Below the pieces are notes generated by a model that was given only the letters and a program-made list of their open reading frames with translations, was not told the origin of the DNA and did no database searches. A stretch of DNA of 64,000 bases from UBA4810 sp002479215 (GTDB taxonomy: Bacteria > Desulfobacterota > Syntrophia > Syntrophales > Smithellaceae). This document shows positions 26,931 to 35,219 of the stretch, in pieces. Within the stretch, counting starts at the first letter, position 1; each line of letters begins with the position of its first letter. Made by a program: the position numbers and the translations under genes. The stretch lies in assembly GCA_049514435.1 (NCBI GenBank), contig JBEKVB010000002.1:128022-192021 (forward strand), in the 5' to 3' direction.

Positions 26931-27842
26931 ATGAAAATTATCGAGTGCGTGCCGAATTTCAGCGAAGGACGCGATCAAAAAATAATTAAAACCATTGCGA
27001 AGGTTTTCAAATCGTTCCCCTGCGTGCGGCTGATCGATTTCAGCGGAGATGCCGATCATAATCGGAGCGTCTTTACTTTTTTAGGAAAGCCCGAAGATGT
27101 ATTGGAAGCCGCACTCGCCGCTTGCGGCAAGGCTCTGGAGTTTATTGACATGCGCAGACAGGCCGGAGTGCATCCGCGATTAGGGGCGGTCGATGTCGTG
27201 CCCTTTATACCGCTGGCGAAAGCACGGATGAAGGACGCAGTTGATTTAGCGCACATCTTTGGGCGTCAGTTATATGAGCGTTTCGGTGTCCCGGTGTATT
27301 TTTATGGCCACGCGGCGATGGTGCCCTGGCGAAACGAACTGGCCGACGTTCGTCGCGGCGGTTATGAGGCCCTGGCCAGGAAAATGACCAACCGGGAAGA
27401 CGCTCCCGACGTCGGAAAACCGGAATTTAACGCGCGGTCGGGCGCAACTGCTGTGGGGGCGAGGGAACTGTTGGTCGCCTATAATATCAATCTGGAGTGC
27501 GCTGATTTGAGGCTGGCGCAAAAAATAGCCTCGCAAATCAGGGAAAAAAGCGGCGGTTTGAAGCATGTACGGGCAATCGGTGTTATTTTGAAAAGCCGCG
27601 GTATCGCTCAGGTATCGATAAACCTGACCAATTGTAAAAAAATGCCGCTTAAAGCTATTTATGATGAGGTAGAAACGTTGGCGACCGAGCGCGGCATCGA
27701 GATATTGGAGTCCGAATTAATCGGCCTTGTGCCCAAGGCTGCTTTTGCCGGAGCGAAGCCCCAAAACCTTAAGCTCAAAGATTTTGATAAACAGCGCCTC
27801 CTGGAAACACACCTAAAGGATTTCTGCGCCCAGGCTGATTAA
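26931..27842 (+). CDS. ftcD: Glutamate formimidoyltransferase
   Basis: A 303-residue enzyme that transfers the formimino group between formiminoglutamate and tetrahydrofolate. MKIIECVPNFSEGRD at the start, DHNRSVFTFLG, RQAGVHPRLGAVDVVPFIPL and FGVPVYFYGHAAM are family hallmarks. Only the transferase domains are present; the cyclodeaminase half of bifunctional FTCD is absent. The ATG at 26931 was chosen because the family starts with this motif. It forms part of one-carbon folate metabolism, in keeping with the glycine cleavage genes farther along. Confidence 0.92.
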   Translation: MKIIECVPNFSEGRDQKIIKTIAKVFKSFPCVRLIDFSGDADHNRSVFTFLGKPEDVLEAALAACGKALEFIDMRRQAGVHPRLGAVDVVPFIPLAKARMKDAVDLAHIFGRQLYERFGVPVYFYGHAAMVPWRNELADVRRGGYEALARKMTNREDAPDVGKPEFNARSGATAVGARELLVAYNINLECADLRLAQKIASQIREKSGGLKHVRAIGVILKSRGIAQVSINLTNCKKMPLKAIYDEVETLATERGIEILESELIGLVPKAAFAGAKPQNLKLKDFDKQRLLETHLKDFCAQAD

Positions 27843-27894
27843 AATCTTCCCCAGATTGCTATTTGTTTTTCTTCTGGAAAAAAAGAACCGAAAT

Positions 27895-28515
27895 TTAATT
27901 CTCATTTAATTGTAAAAGTTCTTGCGGAGTATCAAAAAGGTAGTCGGGTTCGGCCGAGGCCATTTTTTCTTTACTGTGCCAGCCCCACGTCACACCTACA
28001 GTTTTTATACCGGCTTCTCTTCCTTCCTTGATATCGCCCGTTGTATCGCCAATATAATAAATATTTTCTGATATAACCTGATATTTTTTTATGGCGTAAA
28101 AAATCTTTTCTTTTTTACTGAACATGAAATCGGAACCCAGAATCTCCCGGAAATATCCGTCGTAATGAAACAACTCCAGAGCTTCTTTAATAGAAGAGGA
28201 CTCATTAGATGAAATGACAAGGAGGCAATGGTTTTTGTGAAACTCTTTAACTACAGGCACAACAGCGGGAATTGGTTTTGTGTCTTTAAGGTTAACTTGC
28301 GCGAGGATATCCGCGGAAGCCTTCATGAATTCATTTAAATCCACTCCTTTTTTCACCAGGGATTCATAAAAATTACCTTCAAATAGTTCCAAAAATTCTT
28401 CTCTGCCGCGCGTTAACGGCTGGTTCATTTTTTTGAGGCAAGCGGTCACTGTTTTTTCATACACATCCAATGAATCAACCAAGACGCCGTCAAAATCAAA
28501 AAGAAATAACTTCAT
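27895..28515 (-). CDS. HAD-superfamily hydrolase (phosphoglycolate phosphatase-like)
   Basis: A 206-residue haloacid-dehalogenase-type phosphatase. FDFDGVLVDSLD is the nucleophile motif, LLVISSNES is motif II, and the distal GDTTGDIKEGREAGIKTVGV is motif IV. A helical cap lies between. ATG at 28515 has AAGGGA upstream and overlaps the mtnA 3' end by 20 bases; an upstream start at 28545 would add ten unsupported residues. The substrate cannot be told. It is the last gene of the gat-mtnA cluster. Confidence 0.85.
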   Translation of the reverse strand: MKLFLFDFDGVLVDSLDVYEKTVTACLKKMNQPLTRGREEFLELFEGNFYESLVKKGVDLNEFMKASADILAQVNLKDTKPIPAVVPVVKEFHKNHCLLVISSNESSSIKEALELFHYDGYFREILGSDFMFSKKEKIFYAIKKYQVISENIYYIGDTTGDIKEGREAGIKTVGVTWGWHSKEKMASAEPDYLFDTPQELLQLNEN

Positions 28516-29560
28516 GAACGCTTTTCCCTTTATGCAAATTGGCAATGGAGGCGCAATACGGTTTTATAATAATGCCCTTTTCCGTAATAATCGCCGTAAT
28601 ATACCGAGCCGGTGTAATATCAAACGCGGGATTATAAACTTTTATTCCTTTTGGTGCGCTCTCCACTCCCCGCAAACAAGTTACTTCTTCGCTTTTTCTT
28701 TCTTCGATAGGTATTGCGGCTCCGGTTTTTAAAGAGACATCGATTGTCGAGACAGGTGCGGCAACGTAAAATGGAATGCGGTGCACCGCGGCCAACACAG
28801 CCAAAGAATAGGTGCCGATTTTATTGGCCGTATCGCCATTGGCGGCAATTCTATCCGCACCCACAAGAACTTTATCAATCTTCCCTTGTTGCATGAGAAA
28901 CCCGGCCATACTATCAGTAATCAGTGTGGCGGGTATCTTTTCCTTTTTCAACTCCCACGTGGTAAGCCGCGCTCCTTGCAAGACCGGCCTGGTCTCATCC
29001 ACGTAAACATGCAGTTTCTTACCCTGCTCATGAGCTGCGCGGATGACGCCCAGCGCCGTTCCATAACCGGCTGTTGCCAGTGCGCCTGTATTACAGTGAG
29101 TCAAGACATTATCGCTATCGGCAAGAAGCTTACTGCCGTGTTTGCCCATTTGACGGTTTGTTTCTATATCCTCGGTGTAAATATTCTTAGCTTCGTCAAC
29201 AAGTTCTTTTATCAAACTGCGTTGGCCCAAGTGCATCGTTTGGTCAAGGCGCTTTTTCATGCGCTCCAAAGCCCAAAAAAGATTGCGTGCTGTCGGACGA
29301 GCTTTGGCAATTTCATCGCAAATAGCAATAAATTTTCGCCGAAATTTTTCCAGCGGTAATGCCGGAAGGCGCAAAGCTCCTAAGGCCGCGCCCATTGCCG
29401 CGGCCACACCAATAGCCGGAGCGCCGCGCACGGTTAAATCTTTGATAGCGGAAATAATTTCCTGATAACTCCTGCATGTTATATAGCGTTCAGTTACAGG
29501 CAGGACTTTCTGGTCAATCAAAATAACCGAATTATTTTTCCAGGTGATTGTTTTAATCAT
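28496..29560 (-). CDS. mtnA: S-methyl-5-thioribose-1-phosphate isomerase
   Basis: A 354-residue enzyme of methionine salvage (or, in anaerobes, other methylthio-sugar routes), of the eIF2B-alpha-related fold. It has LTVRGAPAIGVAAAMG and a substrate-binding TARNLFWALERM. The catalytic cysteine lies in THCNTGALATAGYGTALGVI, and the catalytic aspartate in VLVGADRIAANGDTANKIGT. It begins within the gatB stop (TAATG), so expression is coupled. No other methionine salvage gene is in the window. Confidence 0.93.
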   Translation of the reverse strand: MIKTITWKNNSVILIDQKVLPVTERYITCRSYQEIISAIKDLTVRGAPAIGVAAAMGAALGALRLPALPLEKFRRKFIAICDEIAKARPTARNLFWALERMKKRLDQTMHLGQRSLIKELVDEAKNIYTEDIETNRQMGKHGSKLLADSDNVLTHCNTGALATAGYGTALGVIRAAHEQGKKLHVYVDETRPVLQGARLTTWELKKEKIPATLITDSMAGFLMQQGKIDKVLVGADRIAANGDTANKIGTYSLAVLAAVHRIPFYVAAPVSTIDVSLKTGAAIPIEERKSEEVTCLRGVESAPKGIKVYNPAFDITPARYITAIITEKGIIIKPYCASIANLHKGKSVHEVISF

Positions 29561-30990
29561 TATCCGGCAAGCATTTTTTTGAGAAGTTCATTGACCAGCT
29601 GCGGATTGGCTTTTCCCTGGGTTGCTTTCATTACCTGGCCGACGAAGAAGCCAAAGAGTTTTTCCTTGCCGCCGCGATAGTCCTTGAGCTGATCGGGTTT
29701 GGCTTCCATGATAGAGGTGATAGTTTTGATCAGCTCACCCTCATCCGTAATTTGTACCAAGCCTTTTTCTTCGATGATTATTTTCGGCTGTTTGCCGGTT
29801 TTATACATTTCCTCGACTATGTCTTTGGCCATTTTCCCGCTGATTGTTCCTCCATCGATCAGGCTGATCATTTCAGCCAGTGCCACAGGCGTTATGGGGC
29901 AGCTTTTGATTTCGCGTTTTTCCTCATTTAAAAATCTTAGAACATCACCCATCACCCAGTTGCTGGCCGCTTTAGGCTTAGCGCAAAGCCTGACGACTTC
30001 TTCATAATAATCAGCCAGCGCTTTATCGGCCGTCAACACGCCCGCGTCGTAGGCGGGAAGCTGATAATCTTTGACGAATCTCTCCCTTTTGACCAACGGC
30101 AATTCCGGAATTTGCTTTCTGATTTTTTCCACCCAGGGCTTATCAACTAAAATCGGCACTAAATCAGGATCAGGGAAATAACGGTAATCATGTGCTTCTT
30201 CTTTACTGCGCATCGAAGTGGTTGATCCCTGCGCGTCATCCCACAGACGAGTCTCCTGAACCACAGTGCCGCCGTTTTCGACAATGTATTGCTGCCGCTT
30301 GATCTCATATTCCAGAGCGCGCTGCACATTGCGGAAAGAATTCATGTTTTTTAATTCCGCTCTGGTGCCTAATTCTTTTTGTCCTTTTGGTTTGATGGAT
30401 ACATTGGCATCGCACCGGAATGAACCTTCTTCCATGTTGCCGTCACAAATTTCCAGATAAACAAGAATTTCATGCAAGCGCTTGAGATAGTCGGCCGCTT
30501 CTTCGGGCGAACGCATATCCGGCTCGCTGACAATCTCAATTAAGGGAACTCCGGTGCGGTTAAGATCAACGTAACTGACAGGATTATGCTCATCGTGAAT
30601 AAGTTTACCGGCGTCTTCTTCCATGTGGATTCTAGTGATTCCAATTTTCTTTTGCTTTCCGTCCACATCCAAAATCACGTAACCATGTTCCGCCAGGGGA
30701 TATGCATATTGCGATATTTGATAGCCCTTGGGAAGATCGGGATAAAAATAATTTTTACGGGCGAAACTGCAGGACTTATTAATTTCACAATTGGTCGCCA
30801 AAGCCATTTTCATGGCGAATTCGACAACTTTTTTATTTAACACCGGCAAAACCCCCGGCATTCCCAGACAAATCTGACATGTATGACTATTCGGAGTTGC
30901 CCCGAATTTAGTGGAACAGCCGCAAAATATTTTCGTGTCCGTCAAAAGTTGAGCGTGTACTTCCAGCCCGATGACCGCTTCAAACTCCAT
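29560..30990 (-). CDS. gatB: Aspartyl/glutamyl-tRNA amidotransferase subunit B
   Basis: A 476-residue subunit that binds misacylated tRNA and transfers ammonia. EAVIGLEVHAQLLTDTKIFC opens the protein, and HTCQICLGMPGVLPVLN follows. DLNRTGVPLIEIVSEPD, the family pattern, comes next, and the GatB/YqeY helical tail (FFVGQVMKATQGKANPQLVN) ends it. The start base is shared with the gatA stop codon. Confidence 0.96.
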   Translation of the reverse strand: MEFEAVIGLEVHAQLLTDTKIFCGCSTKFGATPNSHTCQICLGMPGVLPVLNKKVVEFAMKMALATNCEINKSCSFARKNYFYPDLPKGYQISQYAYPLAEHGYVILDVDGKQKKIGITRIHMEEDAGKLIHDEHNPVSYVDLNRTGVPLIEIVSEPDMRSPEEAADYLKRLHEILVYLEICDGNMEEGSFRCDANVSIKPKGQKELGTRAELKNMNSFRNVQRALEYEIKRQQYIVENGGTVVQETRLWDDAQGSTTSMRSKEEAHDYRYFPDPDLVPILVDKPWVEKIRKQIPELPLVKRERFVKDYQLPAYDAGVLTADKALADYYEEVVRLCAKPKAASNWVMGDVLRFLNEEKREIKSCPITPVALAEMISLIDGGTISGKMAKDIVEEMYKTGKQPKIIIEEKGLVQITDEGELIKTITSIMEAKPDQLKDYRGGKEKLFGFFVGQVMKATQGKANPQLVNELLKKMLAG

Positions 30991-32447
30991 TATAGCTTCG
31001 GCCTCCTTTTTTCAATTTTGGCGTTTTTCTCGTAGGCGGAGGCTATTTGAATTAATTTTCCTTCTTCAAAATGGCCGGCCAAAAATTGCACTCCAATAGG
31101 CAAGCCGCCGGATGTAAAGCCGCAGGGAACGGAAATTCCGGGGATTCCCGCCAAATTCGTGGAAATGGTGAAAATATCGGAAAGGTACATTTGTAAAGGA
31201 TTATCGGTCTTTTCACCGATTTTAAATGCCGGTGTAGGCGTTGTGGGTGTGAGAATTACGTCACATTTTTTGAAGGCCTCTTCAAAGTCCCGCTTGATTA
31301 ACAATCGTACCTGAGAAGCTTTTTTATAGTAGGCATCATAATATCCGGCAGATAAAGCATAGGTGCCGATCATAATTCTTCTTTTAACTTCAGCGCCAAA
31401 TCCCTGCATTCGCGTCTTTTTATACATGTCCAATAAATCACCGCTGTCAGGTGATCTAAAGCCGTATTTTACGCCGTCATAGCGCGCCAGATTGGAGCTG
31501 GCTTCCGCCGGAGCGATAATATAATAGACGGCTAAACAGTATTGAGTGTGCGGCAATGAAATTTCCACGCACTTTCCACCGCTTTTTTCCAGCACGGCAA
31601 TAGTTTTTTGCACGGCGGAATTTACTTCCTGATCAATCCCTTTTACAAAGTATTCTTTGGGAATTCCTATTTTCCAGCCTTTAATCTCTCGTCCCACATA
31701 TTGCCGGTAATCGGGAGTTTCTGCTCGAACCGATGTTGATTCTCTCGGATCGTAACCCGCCAGAACATTCATCATTATGGCACAATCTTCCACATCTTTA
31801 GTGAATGGGCCGATTTGATCCAGCGAAGAAGCAAAAGCAATCAGACCAAAACGCGACACGCGACCATAAGTCGGTTTGAGTCCGACGATACCGCAAAGCG
31901 CCGCGGGCTGACGAATAGAGCCGCCGGTGTCGGAACCTATGGAAGCAATACATTCATCAGCGGCAACTGCTGTTGCCGATCCGCCGCTGGAACCGCCGGG
32001 GATTCTTTCCAAATCCCACGGATTGCGAGTAGGGCCAAAATACGAGGTTTCCGTGGAAGAACCCATAGCAAATTCATCCATATTGGCCTTGCCGACAAAC
32101 ACGGCACCGGCATCCCGGAGCTTTTTCACAACTGTAGCGTCATAAGGAGGAACGAAATTATGCAAAATATGCGAGCCGCAAGTCGTGGTTATTCCTTTTG
32201 TGCAGACAATGTCTTTTAGGGCTATAGGAATACCGGTCAATGGTTTTATATTGCCTCTTTTTATCTCTATATCGGCTTTTTGGGCGCAAGCCAGAGCTTC
32301 TTCTTTCATGAGCCGGATGTAAGAATGCACTCGCTCTTCCACAGCGTCGATTCTTTGAAATACGGACTGAGCAATCTGCATTGCCGATGTTTTGCCTTCT
32401 TTAATTTTTTCCTGCAATTCGTGAATGGTTTGCTGATGTAATTCCAT
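30990..32447 (-). CDS. gatA: Aspartyl/glutamyl-tRNA amidotransferase subunit A
   Basis: A 485-residue amidase-signature enzyme that releases ammonia from glutamine. The catalytic Lys lies in IPIALKDIVCTKG, the Ser cluster in RIPGGSSGGSATAVAADE, and the nucleophile in SIGSDTGGSIRQPAALCG. It has the normal length, is eight bases from gatC, and overlaps gatB by one base. Confidence 0.96.
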   Translation of the reverse strand: MELHQQTIHELQEKIKEGKTSAMQIAQSVFQRIDAVEERVHSYIRLMKEEALACAQKADIEIKRGNIKPLTGIPIALKDIVCTKGITTTCGSHILHNFVPPYDATVVKKLRDAGAVFVGKANMDEFAMGSSTETSYFGPTRNPWDLERIPGGSSGGSATAVAADECIASIGSDTGGSIRQPAALCGIVGLKPTYGRVSRFGLIAFASSLDQIGPFTKDVEDCAIMMNVLAGYDPRESTSVRAETPDYRQYVGREIKGWKIGIPKEYFVKGIDQEVNSAVQKTIAVLEKSGGKCVEISLPHTQYCLAVYYIIAPAEASSNLARYDGVKYGFRSPDSGDLLDMYKKTRMQGFGAEVKRRIMIGTYALSAGYYDAYYKKASQVRLLIKRDFEEAFKKCDVILTPTTPTPAFKIGEKTDNPLQMYLSDIFTISTNLAGIPGISVPCGFTSGGLPIGVQFLAGHFEEGKLIQIASAYEKNAKIEKRRPKL

Positions 32448-32455
32448 AAATACCT

Positions 32456-32743
32456 TTACTCGATAACTTTCGGAACGCGAAAGAACTCCCCACGAGCATC
32501 CGGCGCATTGGCCAGCGACTTTTCCGTACCGATGGAATCCACTATATTATCTTCGCGAAAAGCGTTAGTCACGGCAATAGCGTGGCTCATCGGCTCGACA
32601 CCTTTGGTATCCAATTCATTTAGCTTATCTATATAGAGCAAAATATCATTGAGCTGAGCGGTAAACTTATCTTTTTCCTTATTCGTTATTTCCAAACGAG
32701 CTAAATGCGCCACATATTCCACTTCCTGAGAACTTAGTTTCAA
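32456..32743 (-). CDS. gatC: Aspartyl/glutamyl-tRNA amidotransferase subunit C
   Basis: A 95-residue stabilising subunit of the GatCAB transamidosome. VEYVAHLARLEITNKEKDKF and the ending ARGEFFRVPKVIE are diagnostic. The start codon is TTG, with GGGAGG seven bases upstream. It heads the operon gatC-gatA-gatB-mtnA-HAD and implies that at least one of Asn-tRNA or Gln-tRNA is made by transamidation. Confidence 0.93.
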   Translation of the reverse strand: MKLSSQEVEYVAHLARLEITNKEKDKFTAQLNDILLYIDKLNELDTKGVEPMSHAIAVTNAFREDNIVDSIGTEKSLANAPDARGEFFRVPKVIE

Positions 32744-32755
32744 TTACAATCCTCC

Positions 32756-33811
32756 CTAAAACACTTTCCAGTATGGATTAATCTTCGATATGACCTGTTC
32801 GATGATCTGATTGGTATCTTCATCGGCTTCCCGCTCCCAAGAAGAAAATTTTTCTTTCGAGCAGTGCGTTTCATCCAGCATCTCTTCCAAAACAGCCTTC
32901 ACCGACCTGGTTAGACCCGCAACGTGATATCCGCCCTCCAACACGGCCACTAAGCGCCCGCGACAACAGGAATCGGCTATCTCCAGCAAAATACGCGTTA
33001 GAGCGGCAAATCCTTCCGGCGTTACGCGCATGCTACCCAAGGGATCCTGAAAATGAGTGTCGAAACCTGCGGATAACAGAACTAATTCCGGTTTAAATTC
33101 TAAAGCCACCGGCTGTAAAATTTTGCGGAATATTTTTACAAAGGAGGCGTCTCCTGCCCCTCCGCGCAAAGGAACGTTGATTGTGTAACCTTCTCCCTTA
33201 CCCTGGCCGATCTCCTGCAGACTTCCCGTTCCCGGGTAATATGGATATTGATGCGTGGAAAAATACAAAATTCGTGGATCACTGTAAAAGCTGTGTTGGG
33301 TGCCATTGCCGTGGTGCAAATCCCAATCCACAATCAGTATCCTTTTCAAGCGATGTTTTAAAATGGCATGCATTGCCCCGACGGCAATATTATTGAATAT
33401 GCAAAAACCGGCGGCTGTATCTTTTTCCGCGTGGTGCCCCGGCGGTCTTACAAAAGCAAAAGCATTGTTAACTTTACCTTCGATAACGCTGTCAATAGCG
33501 TTACAAACGCCTCCCACCGCTAGCTTTGCTGTCGTGTAAGTTTCCGGACTGGTTGCCGTATCCGGATCGAGAAATACACTGCGCTGCCCCGCGGTACCGG
33601 CAATATATTCAACATAGGAGGGAGTATGAATGGTTTCAATTTCTTTGTGGGTGGCTTCGCGTGGTTCAATTTCCATGAATTTCCAGGACATCAAGGGATT
33701 ATGCAGCATTTCGTAAATTGCCGCCAATCTTTCCGGACTTTCCGGATGACCAAAGCCGGCCGAATGCCGTAAGTAACGCTGATCTTTGACAATACCTGTT
33801 TTTCTGGACAC
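32756..33811 (-). CDS. Histone deacetylase family protein (AcuC/acetylpolyamine-type)
   Basis: A 351-residue arginase/deacetylase-fold protein. The zinc and charge-relay motifs are seen: FVRPPGHHAEKDTAAGFCIF, IVDWDLHHGNGTQ, LLSAGFDTH and AVLEGGYHV. Bacterial members deacetylate acetylated amines or proteins; the substrate here is unknown. GTG at 33811 is preferred because AAGAAGG lies five bases before it; GTG 33817 overlaps that site. It is 12 bases upstream of gatC, so it probably leads that operon. Confidence 0.88.
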   Translation of the reverse strand: MSRKTGIVKDQRYLRHSAGFGHPESPERLAAIYEMLHNPLMSWKFMEIEPREATHKEIETIHTPSYVEYIAGTAGQRSVFLDPDTATSPETYTTAKLAVGGVCNAIDSVIEGKVNNAFAFVRPPGHHAEKDTAAGFCIFNNIAVGAMHAILKHRLKRILIVDWDLHHGNGTQHSFYSDPRILYFSTHQYPYYPGTGSLQEIGQGKGEGYTINVPLRGGAGDASFVKIFRKILQPVALEFKPELVLLSAGFDTHFQDPLGSMRVTPEGFAALTRILLEIADSCCRGRLVAVLEGGYHVAGLTRSVKAVLEEMLDETHCSKEKFSSWEREADEDTNQIIEQVISKINPYWKVF

Positions 33812-33849
33812 GCGCACCTTCTTTCGTCACCATTGCACAAAAAATTATT

Positions 33850-33870
33850 GGTCATTTATCATAAATGGCC
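33850..33870. promoter_or_regulatory. Palindrome between divergent genes
   Basis: GGTCATTTAT-C-ATAAATGGCC, an almost perfect 10-bp inverted repeat about 35 bases upstream of the deacetylase gene on the divergent side. It could be an operator. The rest of the 310-base gap up to tatB contains only the promoter listed next. Confidence 0.35.
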
Positions 33871-34063
33871 GGAAAGAGCAAAATATTTCCCCCTGTTGCT
33901 GAAATCAACATGCAGACTAAATTATGCCGTTGCCCCAAAATTTAGCAGAAAACTAATTCTATTAACCTATATTCAGCATTTTCAGGAATATTTGCTCTCC
34001 TCGGCCGCGTTTCTGCCGTTGTTTTCAGGATAAACCGCTCCCGAATATCTATCGCAAAAAACA

Positions 34064-34091
34064 TTGACAAAAACAGTAATCAATATATAGG
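34064..34091 (+). promoter_or_regulatory. Sigma-70-like promoter for tatB-tatC-mrcA
   Basis: TTGACA (34064-34069), a 16-base spacer and TATAGG (34086-34091), 33 bases before the tatB start. Confidence 0.55.
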
Positions 34092-34124
34092 GTAATTTCT
34101 CAATTTTTTAGGAGTTGACAATCA

Positions 34125-34397
34125 ATGTTTGGCATCGGAATGCAGGAGATTATTATAATTGCAATAATCGCGCTGCTCGTTGTTGGGCCAAAAAAATTGC
34201 CGGATTTGGCTAAAACACTGGGGAAAACTTTCGGTGAACTACGCAAGGCAGCAGATGGAATTACCGATGAACTCAAACAAACATTGCAAAACGATGAAAA
34301 ACAAAAAGATAACGACTTGAGAGATTCACTTTTATTGAAGAAGACCGATGCCGAAGAAACCAAACCGGTACCTTCCAATAAAGAAGCAGACAAATGA
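34125..34397 (+). CDS. tatB: Twin-arginine translocase subunit, TatA/TatB type
   Basis: A 90-residue single-span protein: MFGIGMQEIIIIAIIALLVV, then GPKKLPDLAKTLGKTFGELR as amphipathic helix and a charged tail. The MFxIG start and GPxxLP hinge favour TatB over TatA, but in species with a single TatA/B-type protein it may serve both roles. It is followed by tatC at 55 bases. The ribosome binding site is AGGAG, seven to eight bases before the ATG. Confidence 0.85.
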   Translation: MFGIGMQEIIIIAIIALLVVGPKKLPDLAKTLGKTFGELRKAADGITDELKQTLQNDEKQKDNDLRDSLLLKKTDAEETKPVPSNKEADK

Positions 34398-34452
34398 TTT
34401 ATTCCAAAATAATCTTCCCTGATTAAAAATAAAAAAAATTAAAGCATAAATT

Positions 34453-35208
34453 ATGGAAACTAACGAAGATCACAAGATGTCTCTGACTGAACATTTAATA
34501 GAGTTACGCAAAAGGATTTTTCGCATTATAATTATCCTGCTTATTGGTTTTGGCGCCTGTTATTATTATAAGGATTTGGTATTCGATATAATTACCAAAC
34601 CGCTCACCAGAGTTCTCCCTAAAAACGGTTATCTTATTTATACCGGACTGACGGAAGCTTTTTTTGTCTATATGAAATTAGCTTTTTTTGCTTCCCTGAT
34701 AATTACCAGCCCTTTCATCCTTTATCAGATATGGAAATTTATCTCACCAGGATTACTGCTTAAGGAAAAAAAATACGTGGTTCCTTTTGTACTTTCTTCC
34801 ACCTTGCTTTTTACGGGCGGTGTTTTATTCGGCTACTTTATCGTCCTGCCGCCAGCCTTTGAATTTTTTGTCAGTTTTAACAACCAATATCTGCAGGCCA
34901 TGATTTCATTCGGCGATTATCTTTCGCTCTTTGTAACCTTTTTGCTGGGCTTTGGTTTATCCTTCGAACTACCTATATTCATTTTCTTTTTGGCTAAATT
35001 GGGCATAGTCAACGCTAAAATGCTTTCTAAACAGAGAAGATACGCTATATTAATCATTTTTATCGTTGCCGCAATTTTAACGCCTTCACCTGATGCTTTA
35101 AGTCAAATATTGATGGCAATACCCTTGATGTTTTTGTATGAAATTAGTATATTCGTGGCCAGATTTGCCGCAAAGAAAAAAGTAAATTCTGAAAATAAAG
35201 AACAATAG
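34453..35208 (+). CDS. tatC: Twin-arginine translocase subunit TatC
   Basis: A 251-residue, six-span core receptor for twin-arginine signal peptides. MSLTEHLIELRKRIFRIIII, FILYQIWKFISPGLLLKEKK and FGLSFELPIFIFFLAKLGIV are all conserved TatC segments. NLQ-type spacing and length are normal. Together with the upstream TatA/B gene it makes a minimal Tat system that exports folded, often cofactor-bearing proteins. Confidence 0.95.
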   Translation: METNEDHKMSLTEHLIELRKRIFRIIIILLIGFGACYYYKDLVFDIITKPLTRVLPKNGYLIYTGLTEAFFVYMKLAFFASLIITSPFILYQIWKFISPGLLLKEKKYVVPFVLSSTLLFTGGVLFGYFIVLPPAFEFFVSFNNQYLQAMISFGDYLSLFVTFLLGFGLSFELPIFIFFLAKLGIVNAKMLSKQRRYAILIIFIVAAILTPSPDALSQILMAIPLMFLYEISIFVARFAAKKKVNSENKEQ

Positions 35209-35219
35209 TTGCTAATATT